From Hyunsoonleella jejuensis (GTDB lineage Bacteria > Bacteroidota > Bacteroidia > Flavobacteriales > Flavobacteriaceae), in assembly GCF_900111025.1 (NCBI RefSeq), contig NZ_FOFN01000001.1:806001-870000 (forward strand): 64,000 nt of DNA, given 5' to 3'. This document shows, one piece after another, positions 43,701 to 53,062 of this stretch (position 1 is the first letter of the stretch; every line of letters begins with the position of its first letter). Under the pieces are notes generated by a model. It was not told where the DNA came from. It saw nothing but the letters and a program-made list of their open reading frames with translations, and did not search any database. Both the position numbers and the translations under genes were made by a program.

Positions 43701-45226
43701 AGTTGAGGTCTATCTGATAAAACTGCCAAAGGCGTATCGATACCCATTGAACCTAAGGCTTCTTTACCTTTCATGGCCATGGGTGTAATTACCTCTTGTA
43801 TGTCTTCAAACGTGTAATTGAATAAACGTTGTCTTGTTTTGATATCAATGGTCTCTATGGGGCAAGTATCATTGGTATAAGGAACATCTCTTAAATGTAA
43901 ACGTGTTTTATCAAGCCACGCTTTATAAGGGCGTTGGTTTACAATTTTTGTCTTTATCTCTTCATCGTCGATAATGCGTCCTTCATTCATGTCTACCAAA
44001 AACATTTTTCCAGGTTCCAATCTTCCGTGGGATTCAATGTCTTCTGGCTCAATATCCACCACACCAACTTCTGATGCCATGATTAGTTTACCGCTTTTGG
44101 TTACAGTATATCTAGAGGGTCTTAATCCGTTTCTGTCTAATAAAGCACCAATGTAATCGCCATCTGTAAATGGCACTGATGCGGGTCCGTCCCAAGGTTC
44201 CATAATACAGCCATTGTACTCGTAGAACGATTTTTTGTCCTCACTCATGGTGGCGTGTTTTTCCCATGCTTCAGGAATCATCATCATCATAATTTCGGGA
44301 AGGGAGCGATCGGAATGTGTTAATAATTCAACCACCATATCCATTGAAGCCGAATCTGATTTCCCTGGAAGGATAATTGGAAATAATTTATCTATTTGAG
44401 GCCCAAAAACATCACTTCTCATAATTTCTTCGCGCACACGCATTCTACTTACGTTACCTCGTAGCGTGTTAATTTCACCATTCTGACACATAAAACGGAA
44501 TGGTTGTGCCAGTTCCCAAGTAGGCATTGTATTAGTAGAGAAACGTTGGTGTACCAAAGCTAATCGTGTAACAAGGTCTTCTTGTTGCAAATCAGTATAA
44601 TATGGACCAATATCTTCAGGCATTATAATACCTTTATATATTAAGGTAGTAGTTGATAAACTGGGTACGTAAAAATAAGAGCCTTCAGATATCTTTGATT
44701 TTCTTATGGTATGCTCTGTGATTTTACGTGCCGCATATAATTTAGCTTTGAACGTAGCTTCGTCAATAACGTTGGTTTTGCCAATAAATAATTGCTCTAT
44801 CCTTGGTTCGGAGGCCAATGCAATTTGCCCGAGTTGTGTAGAATCTACAGGTACTTTTCTCCATCCTAAAACAGTAAGTCCTTGTTCATTTACTTCCTTT
44901 TCAAAAATATCCTTACAGTATTTGTATTGGTTTTCAACTTTTGGTAAAAAAACCATTCCTACTGCGTACTCTCTTTGGTCGGGGATATTAAAATCACAAA
45001 CACGTTTAAAATAATCGTGAGGGATATCTATTAACAAACCAGCGCCATCACCAGTTCTGCCATCTGCACTTACACCTCCACGATGCTCCAGTTTAACGAG
45101 AATTTCTAACGCGTCGTGAATAATTTGGTTTGTTCGTTCTCCTTTAAGATTACAAATAAAACCTGCGCCACAATTTTCGTGCTCGAATTCGGGGGAATAT
45201 AAACCTTGTTTCTTCAACATAATCAA
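40709..45226 (-). CDS. gltB: Glutamate synthase large subunit
   Basis: Makes glutamate from glutamine and 2-oxoglutarate. The 1505 residues show the N-terminal nucleophile region [19 protein letters not shown] (Cys about 17-19, exposed after processing), the [20 protein letters not shown] motif, the FMN domain ([38 protein letters not shown]), the Fe-S cysteines in [20 protein letters not shown], and the C-terminal beta-helix with GGxxG repeats. The start could be either of two ATGs (45226 or 45220). It diverges from the porin/amt cluster across the gap with two palindromes. Confidence 0.97.
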   Translation of the reverse strand: MIMLKKQGLYSPEFEHENCGAGFICNLKGERTNQIIHDALEILVKLEHRGGVSADGRTGDGAGLLIDIPHDYFKRVCDFNIPDQREYAVGMVFLPKVENQYKYCKDIFEKEVNEQGLTVLGWRKVPVDSTQLGQIALASEPRIEQLFIGKTNVIDEATFKAKLYAARKITEHTIRKSKISEGSYFYVPSLSTTTLIYKGIIMPEDIGPYYTDLQQEDLVTRLALVHQRFSTNTMPTWELAQPFRFMCQNGEINTLRGNVSRMRVREEIMRSDVFGPQIDKLFPIILPGKSDSASMDMVVELLTHSDRSLPEIMMMMIPEAWEKHATMSEDKKSFYEYNGCIMEPWDGPASVPFTDGDYIGALLDRNGLRPSRYTVTKSGKLIMASEVGVVDIEPEDIESHGRLEPGKMFLVDMNEGRIIDDEEIKTKIVNQRPYKAWLDKTRLHLRDVPYTNDTCPIETIDIKTRQRLFNYTFEDIQEVITPMAMKGKEALGSMGIDTPLAVLSDRPQLISNYFKQLFAQVTNPPLDGIREEIVTDISLNLGKDRNIFSITERQCRKLRIQNPVISNADLEKIRTIKIESFKAETIQMLYPKAQGMNGLEDALDAIIVQIEKALERKTNIIILSDRGVNQEFAPIPALLACSYVNHQMNRLRKRSYFDIIIESAEPREPHHFATLFGYGASAINPYMVNEIIRMQVKEGFIADLNEDQAVENFNKAIGKGILKIMNKIGISTLHSYRGSQIFEIVGFNSSFVEKYFPYTASRIEGIGLYEIEKEIDQRYKQAYPDKPIDKKLGLNIGGDYRWRRNGERHMFNPTTVAKLQQAVRLSDQASYDVYSKAINEQSENLMTIRGLFEFDNLDPIPLDEVEPWTEIVKRFKTGAMSYGSISREAHENLAIAMNRIGGKSNSGEGGEDRNRFHPDVNGDSRNSAIKQVASGRFGVTSHYLTNAREIQIKMAQGAKPGEGGQLPGEKVLPWIANARNSTPFVGLISPPPHHDIYSIEDLAQLIFDLKNANRDARINVKLVSEVGVGTIAAGVAKAKADVVLISGYDGGTGASPLTSLKHAGLPWELGLSEAQQTLVLNNLRSRIVVECDGQLKTGRDVAVAALLGAEEFGFATAPLVASGCIMMRKCHLNTCPVGIATQDKELRKNFKGTPEHVINFFFYVAEELRGIMAQLGFRTMEEMVGQTHKINANKAIKHYKAKGLDLSSILHRPAAYNKLIVRNTEKQDHNLDNVLDFTILKDAHRAMYRKEKMTLQYPISNINRTVGAIVSNELSKIYGHLGLPEDTLNINFKGSAGQSFGAFGAFGLTFTLEGNTNDYLGKGLSGAKLIVKKPENADFKANENIIVGNVCLFGAVNGQAYINGIAGERFAVRNSGATAVVEGVGDHCCEYMTGGRVIVLGKTGRNFAAGMSGGIAYVYDPDNKFVNGLCNTETIEFEDISTEDANELKAAIEKHLLYTSSEIAKTLLSDWDTTLGNFVKVMPIEYKRALKRLETEEQMVEELTA

Positions 45227-45682
45227 CGATATATAAGATTAAAAAAAGCGTCGAATTACAAATGTAGGCATTGAAATTATATTTCTAATAAGGCAATTTC
45301 ATTATTTCGATTTTTTAATCGAACATTACTTTTAAATGGTTTTCTATCAATAATAATGAGATATTTTAATAAATATTCAATGGATAAAATTTAAGGATAA
45401 ATAAGAATTTGTGAATTATTGAAAGGGATTGCTGTTTTTGTTAAAAAAATACGCATCATAAGCAAACAAAACCTGACGATTATTCAATAAATAAGGTTAT
45501 TGATATTTCATAAAATTAAGTTAAAATAACAATACCCCTAAAAAAATGGGGGTAAAATTTGATAAATCATAAAAATGAATCAATTACCCCTATTTTTTTA
45601 TGGGGGTAAATCTTTTTTAAATAGTTTAGCCCCGTCTTAAGGAAATAAATTTTAAAAATTAATAACCAAAATTTAAACAATT
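45227..45682. promoter_or_regulatory. gltB/porin divergent regulatory region with two palindromes
   Basis: 456 bases without a gene. Dyad 1 (45533-45554): TACCCC, nine bases, GGGGGTA. Dyad 2 (45584-45609): TTACCCC, eleven bases, GGGGGTAA. Their centres are 53 bases apart, about five helical turns. Dyad 2 overlaps a possible -33 TATG (45599-45602) that is 19 bases from TAGTTTAG (45622-45629), a near-consensus -7 for the porin gene. On the minus strand, TACATTTG (45266-45259) could be the gltB -7 element. The two dyads suggest sites for an unknown regulator of nitrogen genes. Confidence 0.6.
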
Positions 45683-46699
45683 ATGAAAAAATTACTTACC
45701 CTTTCAATGCTTCTTATAGCAACTGTATTATTTGCGCAAGAAGATGAAAAACCAAAATTGAGTATCAGTGGTAGTGTTGATGCTTATTATCAAACATATT
45801 TAACTGCTTCTGATAATGATGCCCCAACTTTCGGAACGGCTTTCGCTGGTCAGTCTGGTTTCGCTTTAGGTATGGGGAACATTATTGCAACGTATGAAGG
45901 TGAAAAAGTAGGTGCTGTTCTGGATTTAGTTGCAGGTCCAAGAGGTGCCGGTGCCACTTTTAATACTGATATTGTAGATGGTATCGTTAACCAAGCATAT
46001 GTGTACTGGAATGTTTCTGAAGGAACTACCTTAACTTTTGGTAGATGGAACACGTTTTTAGGATATGAAGTAATTGCGCCAGCCGCAAACTTTAACTATA
46101 GCTGTTCTTACTTATTCTCAAGCGGACCATTTTCACACATGGGTTTAAAGGCTGATTTCGCTTTATCTGAGGATTTTAGTTTAATGTTAGCTATCACTAA
46201 CCCATGGGATACTAACGATATTTCAATGACAGGAGAGTACGCTCTTGGAGCTCAACTTGGTTATAAAGGTCAATTCTTAAACCTGTACTATGATAGTGGA
46301 AATAGCGGAGGTTTAGGTTTTGAAATCGATTATACGGGTGGTTTTGATTTGTCAGACTCATTTTTCTTAGGTATCAATGCCGCTTATAATGATAATGACG
46401 GATCTGGTTTCTATGGAGCTGCTTTGTACCCCCAAATAGCTACTTCTGATAGTTTTTCTATAGGATTAAGAGGGGAATACTTTGCTATTCATGGTGATGG
46501 TGATGATTTACCATCTGTATTTGCTACAACTTTAACAGGAAGCTATTCCGTAGACAACTTAATTATCAAGCCTGAAATTAGGTTAGATGCTTTGACTAAT
46601 CAAGATGATGGTCAGTTTTACGGAAACTTTGTTGATAGTGATGGAGTTGGCACTGACAGTTTAGCAGCTTTTACTTTAGCCGCAATAGTAACGTTCTAA
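45683..46699 (+). CDS. Outer-membrane porin-like beta-barrel protein
   Basis: A 338-residue exported barrel: signal peptide (KLLTLSMLLIATVLFAQ), then SISGSVDAYYQTYLTASDND, an INQAYVY-type strand pattern (VNQAYVYWNVSEGTTLTFGR), and a C-terminal strand ending FTLAAIVTF with a terminal Phe. It resembles the Bbp2/OprB-like porin group. It precedes amt-glnB-amt and diverges from gltBD, so it may let ammonium or small nitrogen compounds cross the outer membrane; that is contextual only. Confidence 0.85.
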   Translation: MKKLLTLSMLLIATVLFAQEDEKPKLSISGSVDAYYQTYLTASDNDAPTFGTAFAGQSGFALGMGNIIATYEGEKVGAVLDLVAGPRGAGATFNTDIVDGIVNQAYVYWNVSEGTTLTFGRWNTFLGYEVIAPAANFNYSCSYLFSSGPFSHMGLKADFALSEDFSLMLAITNPWDTNDISMTGEYALGAQLGYKGQFLNLYYDSGNSGGLGFEIDYTGGFDLSDSFFLGINAAYNDNDGSGFYGAALYPQIATSDSFSIGLRGEYFAIHGDGDDLPSVFATTLTGSYSVDNLIIKPEIRLDALTNQDDGQFYGNFVDSDGVGTDSLAAFTLAAIVTF

Positions 46700-46736
46700 G
46701 TAAAACGAGATTGATAAAAAAATAAAATAAAGAATA

Positions 46737-46770
46737 GAGCGAGTTCTTTATGAAAAGGAACTCGCTTTGT
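46737..46770 (+). terminator. Hairpin between porin and amt
   Basis: GCGAGTTC (46739-46746) pairs with GAACTCGC (46758-46765), followed by TTTGTTC. This could partly stop porin transcription, giving unequal porin and amt expression. Confidence 0.65.
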
Positions 46771-46806
46771 TCACATTATAATTACTAACCATAAAAAACA
46801 AATATT

Positions 46807-48090
46807 ATGTCATTATTAAACATGCCCCTTATAATGCAAGATACCGCCGCTGTAGAAGGCGATATGGGAATGATGTGGATGCTTATCTCTGGTATTCTAG
46901 TATTCTTAATGCAAGCAGGGTTCACATTAGTGGAGTCTGGCTTTACACGCTCTAAAAACGTGGTGAATATTGCTATGAAAAATGTATTGGATATAGCAGT
47001 AGGGTCACTAATGTTCTGGTTTGTTGGATACTCTTTAATGTATGGAGAATCTTCTTCTGGATGGATTGGTTGGAGTGGTTTTATGTTTAACCAAGGTCCA
47101 GCAGATTTGTTTTTCCAAACAGTATTTTGTGCTACTGCAGCTACTATTGTTTCAGGAGCTATTGCTGGTAGAACGAAATATACTACCTATATTATTTTCT
47201 CGATTATTATGACTGTAATCATTTACCCAATTGCTGGTGGATGGGAATGGAATGGTGGTTGGTTAAATGATACTGATGGTATCATGCCAGCTGAATTTAT
47301 TGATTTTGCAGGGTCTTCAATTGTACATGCTGTTGGTGGATGGGCTGCTTTGGTTGCTGCAATACTTGTAGGGCCAAGACTAGGTAAATACATTAATGGT
47401 AAGGCTGTAGACATTCCAGGTCATAACAAACTTCTTGCAACACTAGGTGTATTCATACTTTGGTTCGGATGGTTCGGATTCAACGGTGGGTCTCAATTAG
47501 CATGGGGTGGTGATGATGCCACTGGTGCTTCTATGGTAGTTTTAGTAACTAACTTAGCTGCCTCTGCAGGAGCTATAGGTGCCCTTTTCTTATCATGGTT
47601 AAGATATAAAAAGCCAAATTTAGATATGACCCTTAACGGTGCTTTAGCTGGTTTGGTAAGTATTACAGCGGGTTGTGGAAACATGACAGAAGGTGGTGCT
47701 ATAATTGCAGGTTTTATTGGAGGTATTATTGTTGTATTCTCTATGGAATTTGTAGAGCAAAAACTTAAGATTGATGATGCTGTTGGTGCTTTTTCAGTAC
47801 ACGGTGTAGCAGGTTTCTGGGGAACCATTGTAATTGGTCTTTGGGGTATTGATGGCGATACTGGTATTGGTTTATTCAATGGTGGTGGTGCTAATCAGTT
47901 TTTAGCGCAATTAATAGGTGCCTTGGCATATGCTATTTGGGCCGTGGTAACTTCTTGGATTTTCTTAACTATTCTTAAGAAAACTCTTGGATTAAGAGTT
48001 TCTGAGAAAGAAGAAATAGAAGGATTAGATCTTTCTGAGCACGGTGCTCTAGCTTATCCTGGTAAAAGGCAAAGAGAAATAGAAGACTAA
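46807..48090 (+). CDS. amt: Ammonium transporter, first copy
   Basis: Inner-membrane ammonium channel with 11 spans. The 427 residues include MQAGFTLVESGFTRSKNVVN, TAATIVSGAIAGRTKYTTYI, DFAGSSIVHAVGGWAALVAA (pore His), LGVFILWFGWFGFNGGSQLA, and VGAFSVHGVAGFWGTIVIG (second pore His). The C-terminal cytosolic tail, LRVSEKEEIEGLDLSEHGAL and AYPG, is the PII-binding region. The N-terminus MSLLNMPLIMQDTAAVEGDM is extracytoplasmic. A terminator separates it from glnB. Confidence 0.97.
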   Translation: MSLLNMPLIMQDTAAVEGDMGMMWMLISGILVFLMQAGFTLVESGFTRSKNVVNIAMKNVLDIAVGSLMFWFVGYSLMYGESSSGWIGWSGFMFNQGPADLFFQTVFCATAATIVSGAIAGRTKYTTYIIFSIIMTVIIYPIAGGWEWNGGWLNDTDGIMPAEFIDFAGSSIVHAVGGWAALVAAILVGPRLGKYINGKAVDIPGHNKLLATLGVFILWFGWFGFNGGSQLAWGGDDATGASMVVLVTNLAASAGAIGALFLSWLRYKKPNLDMTLNGALAGLVSITAGCGNMTEGGAIIAGFIGGIIVVFSMEFVEQKLKIDDAVGAFSVHGVAGFWGTIVIGLWGIDGDTGIGLFNGGGANQFLAQLIGALAYAIWAVVTSWIFLTILKKTLGLRVSEKEEIEGLDLSEHGALAYPGKRQREIED

Positions 48091-48145
48091 GCTAATTGAA
48101 ATACATTCAATAATTAATGTAAGTTTTCAAATTAGTTAGTTTGTT

Positions 48146-48187
48146 AAAAAAGGATGCTTTTTAATATAAAAAAAGCATCCTTTTTAT
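48146..48187 (+). terminator. Terminator after first amt
   Basis: AAAAAGGATGCTTTTT pairs with AAAAAAGCATCCTTTTT around a TAATAT loop. Confidence 0.85.
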
Positions 48188-48257
48188 ACGTTTTTTAGAA
48201 AACTAATAATAGTTTTTGATTAATCCATGAATATTCTTAGTCACCCTATTATTTTTC

Positions 48258-48265
48258 TATTTTTG
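48258..48265 (+). promoter_or_regulatory. -7 element before the PII gene
   Basis: TATTTTTG fits TAnnTTTG and is 30 bases before the ATG. Its position after the amt terminator suggests that glnB and the second amt have their own promoter. Confidence 0.4.
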
Positions 48266-48295
48266 AATTCTTACTAATCAAAATACAGGCATATT

Positions 48296-48634
48296 ATGAA
48301 AAAAATCGAAGCAATTATTAGAAAATCAAAATACAGCACCGTTAGAGACGCATTGCATGAAGTTGGTGTGAATTTTTTCTCCTACTGGGATGTAACTGGT
48401 TTGGGAAATGAAAAGGAAGGTCATGTTTACAGAGGTGTTAGTTACAGTACAAGTGATATACAGCGTAGATACCTCTCCATTGTAGTAAATGATGATTTTG
48501 AAGAGGTAACTATTAAAACAATTTTAGAATCTGCTTCCACTGGAGAAGTGGGAGATGGTAAAATTTTCGTTTCAGATGTAAGCGAATGTTACAGAATTAG
48601 AACAGGAGAAAAGGGTGGCGACACTTTAAAATAA
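48296..48634 (+). CDS. glnB: PII nitrogen-regulatory protein
   Basis: Small trimeric signal protein that reads ATP/ADP and 2-oxoglutarate and plugs Amt channels when nitrogen is ample. The 112 residues open KKIEAIIRKSKYSTVRDALH, carry the T-loop GLGNEKEGHVYRGVSYSTSD and end with the B-loop TGEVGDGKIFVSDVSECYRI and RTGEKG. The Tyr equal to the uridylylated Tyr51 is present (Y50), but the following IQRRYLSIVV differs from the common FLPKxxIEIVV. It lies between two amt genes, so GlnK is an equally fair name. Confidence 0.93.
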   Translation: MKKIEAIIRKSKYSTVRDALHEVGVNFFSYWDVTGLGNEKEGHVYRGVSYSTSDIQRRYLSIVVNDDFEEVTIKTILESASTGEVGDGKIFVSDVSECYRIRTGEKGGDTLK

Positions 48635-48669
48635 TAACCAATTAAAAATATATAGATAACTAAGATATT

Positions 48670-49902
48670 ATGGAACAAGGATTATTTACAGCAAACAATG
48701 TATGGATGATGATCTGTACGGCATTGGTTTTTTTCATGCATACAGGATTTGCATTTTTAGAAATAGGACTAACGAGACAAAAAAATACGATCAATATTTT
48801 ATTTAAAAATATTTTTATAATTACCGTAGGGTTATTATTATATTATATTGCAGGGTTTAACTTAATGTATCCTGGATTTGAAGAAGGTGCTGCAGGATTT
48901 ATTGATTTTGCAGGATTTGGAATAGCAGCTCCAGAAGGAGGAATGACTCCGGAATATGCGGATGGCGGTTACACATGGTGGACAGATTTCTTATTTCAAG
49001 GCATGTTCGCTGCGACCGCTGCAACTATTGTGTCTGGTGCTGTTGCTGAACGTATGAAAATAGGACCATTTATGATGTTTACCGTATTATACGTAGGCTT
49101 GGTGTATCCAATTGCTGGTTCTTGGAAATGGGGAGGTGGTTTCTTAGACCAAATGGGATTCTATGACTTCGCAGGTTCTACATTGGTGCACTCTGTTGGC
49201 GGTTGGGCTGCTTTAGTGGCAGTTTGGTTGCTTGGTGCTAGAATTGGTAAATTTAAAAACGGAAAACCACAGGCAATTCCAGGGCATAGTATTCCCTTAG
49301 CTACGGCAGGTGTTTTAATTCTTTGGTTGGGCTGGTTTGGATTTAATGGTGGCTCTGTGCTCTCAGCGGATCCAGAATTAACCTCTTTAACACTAGTTAC
49401 TACATGTTTAGCTGCAGCTGCAGGTGGTGTAGTTGCTGCATTTGTATCCTTTTTAAAGTATAAGAATTTAGATTTAACCATGTTCTTAAATGGTATTTTA
49501 GGAGGTCTTGTTGGTATTACAGCTGGTGCAGATGTAATGACACCAGAAAGCGCTATCATTATTGGTGCTATTGCTGGGTCGTTAATTGTATTTGCAGTTG
49601 CATTTATTGATGCTATTAAATTAGATGACCCAGTAGGGGCTATTGCAGTACACTTAGTTTGTGGTATCTGGGGGACTTTAGCAGTTGGTATCTTTTCAAC
49701 AAACCCAGAACACTCATTCTTAACACAATTAACAGGAGTAGCTTGTTATGCAGCGTTCTGCTTAGTGTCAGCGTTCCTTATCATATTTACACTTAAGAAA
49801 ACAGTTGGAATTAGAGTTCCTGAAAGAGAAGAACTGGAAGGTCTTGATGCTCATGAGCATGGAATGGATGCTTATCCAGATTTCCGATTGAACGAACATT
49901 AA
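48670..49902 (+). CDS. amt: Ammonium transporter, second copy
   Basis: Another 11-span Amt of 410 residues, clearly a paralogue of the first: FMHTGFAFLEIGLTRQKNTI, ATAATIVSGAVAERMKIGPF, FAGSTLVHSVGGWAALVAVW, LILWLGWFGFNGGSVLSADP and VGAIAVHLVCGIWGTLAVG. It has the PII-interaction tail REELEGLDAHEHGMDAYPDF. It starts 35 bases after glnB, the classical glnK-amtB order. The segment KKTVGIRVPEREELEGLDAH is close to the tail of copy 1, so both may be served by the one PII protein. Confidence 0.97.
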   Translation: MEQGLFTANNVWMMICTALVFFMHTGFAFLEIGLTRQKNTINILFKNIFIITVGLLLYYIAGFNLMYPGFEEGAAGFIDFAGFGIAAPEGGMTPEYADGGYTWWTDFLFQGMFAATAATIVSGAVAERMKIGPFMMFTVLYVGLVYPIAGSWKWGGGFLDQMGFYDFAGSTLVHSVGGWAALVAVWLLGARIGKFKNGKPQAIPGHSIPLATAGVLILWLGWFGFNGGSVLSADPELTSLTLVTTCLAAAAGGVVAAFVSFLKYKNLDLTMFLNGILGGLVGITAGADVMTPESAIIIGAIAGSLIVFAVAFIDAIKLDDPVGAIAVHLVCGIWGTLAVGIFSTNPEHSFLTQLTGVACYAAFCLVSAFLIIFTLKKTVGIRVPEREELEGLDAHEHGMDAYPDFRLNEH

Positions 49903-49926
49903 TATTTTATTAATTTAGTTGATATA

Positions 49927-49957
49927 AAATGCCCCACAATCGTGGGGCATTTTTTGT
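49927..49957 (+). terminator. Terminator after second amt
   Basis: AAATGCCCCAC pairs with GTGGGGCATTT around AATC, followed by a T-run. The remaining gap to ppc (49958-50179) is AT-rich and I see no gene or clear site in it. Confidence 0.88.
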
Positions 49958-50179
49958 TTGGAGGTTGGTACGGTTTTCAATGTATTTAATTTTTTCACAC
50001 TGTTTATGATCTCATTTAATTATCAAAAAAAACCTGTTATACTTTGGGCTAATAACATCGCTATTTACAGTATTTTGAAAAAGAAGAATGTTTTTCAACC
50101 ATCTAATAGTATAGTTTTTATTGAGAATTGTTAAGTACTTCAAGTAGCTACAGTGCCAAAAAACTAAACTAATGAAACA

Positions 50180-50222
50180 CAAAAAACCCCAATCCGCAAT
50201 TTGTGCGGATTGGGGTTGTTTT
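50180..50222 (-). terminator. ppc terminator
   Basis: AACCCCAATCCGCA pairs with TGCGGATTGGGGTT, with an A-rich left flank (T-run on the minus strand) and a T-run at the right. Confidence 0.88.
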
Positions 50223-50240
50223 TAATGCAATGCTTTTTTG

Positions 50241-52832
50241 TTAAGCAGAGTTTCTACTAGCATTAATATTACCAAATAACGAGCGTGTTACTATTTTTTC
50301 GTAAATCACTTTCTCAGGATCATCCTTCGGTACTCCAGCTTTTTCAAATTCTTGAATTTTCTTAAGAGCGTATTGCTGAATAGTTAATAACGGCAATACG
50401 ATAGACTCCCTAACCTCAATAGATGCTTTACTCGTTGGTTCGTTTTCCATAAGTTCATCGTATCCAGAAAGTTTAAGAAGTAAGCGTTTTGTATTAAGAT
50501 ACTCTTCAAATATAATCTTCCAAAAATCACCAAACTCTTCGTCTTTAGACATATATTTTGTTAGATCAAAAAACGATTTTGTTAGTGACATCATACTATT
50601 ATCAATAAGCGTTTTAAAGAATTTAGAGTTTTTGTAAAGTTGCTCTACTTTCACCCATTCATCTCTGTCTTCGTACTTCTTTAAAGCTGTTCCAACGCCA
50701 TAAAATCCAGGTACGTTTTGTTTTAATTGACTCCAAGATCCAACAAATGGGATGGCTCGTAAGTCTGAAAACACAAGTTTGTCTGATGTTCCACGTTTTG
50801 ATGGTCTACTTCCAATATTTGTTTTGGCATAGTATTTTAAAGTACTCATACGTTCCAAATAAGGAATAAACATCGGGTGGTTTTTAAAATCTTTATAAGT
50901 TTGGTAACTGGTTTCTGCCAGCTCTTCCATAACGGCCCTGTCTTCGTCAGATAGTTTATTGCGCTCACCGTCGATCCTGTTTTTAATACCAGAACTTATT
51001 AGCTGTTCTGCATTGTATTGAGCCGAGTCTAGCGTCCCAAAATTAGAACTAACTGTTTGTCCTTGAATGGTAACCTGTACTTCCTTATCTTCTATGGTTG
51101 GACCCAATGAAGAATAGAAGTTGTGTGTTTTACCACCGCCTCTTGCTGGCGGTCCACCCCGACCATCAAAGAATATGGCCGTAATATCATACTTTCTAGA
51201 CATTGCAGTAAGTAGCTCTTTCGCTTTGTAGATACCCCAATTGGCCATTAAATAACCACCATCTTTCGTGCCATCAGAGAATCCAAGCATTATGTTTTGC
51301 TTGCTACCTCTAGCCCTTAAATGTGCCATGTACTCTGGGTTTTGGTATAGTTGTTCCATTACGCCAGGAGCATTCTCTAAATCAGGAATAGTTTCAAATA
51401 GAGGCGCAATATCTACGGTGAGATTATCTTTAAAGGCAACAATTTTTAACATTGCAAATAGTTGCATAACGTTAAGCGCTGTTTGGTTGTTGCTAATAAT
51501 GTAACGATTTGCACCACGTTCGCCATTGCTCTTTTGAATGTCTTTAATTATCGCTATTGTTTTTAGCGTATTTCTAACCATTTCATCTTCAAAAACATCT
51601 AAATCATGAATTTCATCGGTAGCTTTTGATAAAATATCAATTTGTTTAGCTTCTGATAATTCATGGTAATTTTCAGGAAAAGATGTACTCCCTTTTTCTA
51701 TCAGATGATCAATTACCGTTGTAAAAACAGAATGGTGAATTCTACTATCTTGCCTAATATCCAACGATGCGAAATGGTATCCGAATAAATGAACCCTGTT
51801 AATAAGATGATTGAGTTCGCTCACGTAAAGCGACTGGTGCTCTTTTACTACTAGATTTCTAATGCTTAATAATTCAAGCCTTAGCTCTTTTTCGGTTATA
51901 GCTTTCTTATGGTTTAAATCTATACTGTAATCATACATTATAGTTTCTAAACGGATTATGCGTTCCTCAACGCCTCTAAAGGTTAATTTTTTTCGTAAAG
52001 ATTTTAGGTCTTCGTAGTATTTTTTTAGAATTGTTTTTTTAAGTTTATTTGCAACCTTAAGGGTAGTTTTTGGTTTTACAAAAGGATTACCGTCTCTATC
52101 GCCTCCAGGCCAAAACCCAACATTTATAATATCGTTGTGCTTTTTACCATCGGCATATATATTGGTTTGAATATAATTATAAATTTCTCCAAATGTTGAA
52201 TAAAATACATTGTCTAAATACCAAATTAAACTCTTTGCCTCATCATAAGGCGTAGGTTTTTTATGTTTGAAAAAAGGTGTTTTTCCAAGTTGTCCGAATA
52301 AATTATTGATTTCTGAAAGGTCGTTTTCCTTTATAGCTTTAGTTAATGAGGTTATGATACCTAAAACAGAACCCGGATAAAATTGGGTTGGGTGCGCGGT
52401 TAAAACAATACGTACTTTGAACTCTTCTAAAAATGCTTTAAGTTCTTCCATTTTACCTTCAGACATTGCAGAACCTTTCAAGTTTCTTAAAGTTCCTACA
52501 CCATCCATGTTGTTAACAACCGGGAAAGCGGCATCCTCTATAGCATCAAACAGTACCACTTGTCGCTCAATATATTGGATAAACCTGAACAATAGGTTGA
52601 TCTGACTTTGTTTATTGCGTCGAGCTTGATATTTTGTAAAAAACGTCTCTACAATGGTTGTGGGGTCATCACCGTTTTTAAAACCTTTCTCGCATGTTTC
52701 ATGAAATAATGGCAATAAAACTCCTGTTTTTGTAACTGCATCAAAAGGTAAGGTCATAAATATACTGTTGTATATTTGGTATTTAGACAGTACTGTTTGA
52801 TTGAATCTAATTAACTTTGGTTCTACAGACAT
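50241..52832 (-). CDS. ppc: Phosphoenolpyruvate carboxylase
   Basis: Carboxylates PEP to oxaloacetate, refilling the TCA cycle and feeding the aspartate family. The 863 residues hold VRIVLTAHPTQFYPGSVLGI (catalytic His), VGFWPGGDRDGNPFVKPKTT, FGYHFASLDIRQDSRIHHSV, IMLGFSDGTKDGGYLMANWG and AIFFDGRGGPPARGGGKTHN. The His-containing motif has TAHPTQ instead of the more usual TAHPTE. It stands alone between nitrogen and NAD genes. Confidence 0.96.
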   Translation of the reverse strand: MSVEPKLIRFNQTVLSKYQIYNSIFMTLPFDAVTKTGVLLPLFHETCEKGFKNGDDPTTIVETFFTKYQARRNKQSQINLLFRFIQYIERQVVLFDAIEDAAFPVVNNMDGVGTLRNLKGSAMSEGKMEELKAFLEEFKVRIVLTAHPTQFYPGSVLGIITSLTKAIKENDLSEINNLFGQLGKTPFFKHKKPTPYDEAKSLIWYLDNVFYSTFGEIYNYIQTNIYADGKKHNDIINVGFWPGGDRDGNPFVKPKTTLKVANKLKKTILKKYYEDLKSLRKKLTFRGVEERIIRLETIMYDYSIDLNHKKAITEKELRLELLSIRNLVVKEHQSLYVSELNHLINRVHLFGYHFASLDIRQDSRIHHSVFTTVIDHLIEKGSTSFPENYHELSEAKQIDILSKATDEIHDLDVFEDEMVRNTLKTIAIIKDIQKSNGERGANRYIISNNQTALNVMQLFAMLKIVAFKDNLTVDIAPLFETIPDLENAPGVMEQLYQNPEYMAHLRARGSKQNIMLGFSDGTKDGGYLMANWGIYKAKELLTAMSRKYDITAIFFDGRGGPPARGGGKTHNFYSSLGPTIEDKEVQVTIQGQTVSSNFGTLDSAQYNAEQLISSGIKNRIDGERNKLSDEDRAVMEELAETSYQTYKDFKNHPMFIPYLERMSTLKYYAKTNIGSRPSKRGTSDKLVFSDLRAIPFVGSWSQLKQNVPGFYGVGTALKKYEDRDEWVKVEQLYKNSKFFKTLIDNSMMSLTKSFFDLTKYMSKDEEFGDFWKIIFEEYLNTKRLLLKLSGYDELMENEPTSKASIEVRESIVLPLLTIQQYALKKIQEFEKAGVPKDDPEKVIYEKIVTRSLFGNINASRNSA

Positions 52833-53062
52833 ATATTCGGTTTTTATAAAATGAACAGTAAAAATACTAAAGGTTTGTTGAAACCAACGGCTTCACTTAA
52901 AATTTTGTCAATATTTGCTATTTAAGGAATTCCCATTGAAGATAATTAAAAAACTTTACGGTAATCTCAATATTTTTTAATTAAACACAGTCAAATATGA
53001 TTTATATCATGTTCTTCGCTGGCAATTAAGAATACATTAGCCGATTAATAAAAACTTAAATA

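Noticed and set aside
45533-45609. The two C/G dyads as simple transcription terminators
   Set aside because: They lie upstream of both divergent genes, where no transcript needs ending, and dyad 2 overlaps a promoter element; an operator role fits better, although hairpin formation is possible.
47493-47879. A 128-codon frame antisense to the first amt gene (and a similar one at 49161-49559 in the second)
   Set aside because: Both are shadows of a highly conserved transporter; they are Pro/Ala-rich low-complexity translations with no family likeness.
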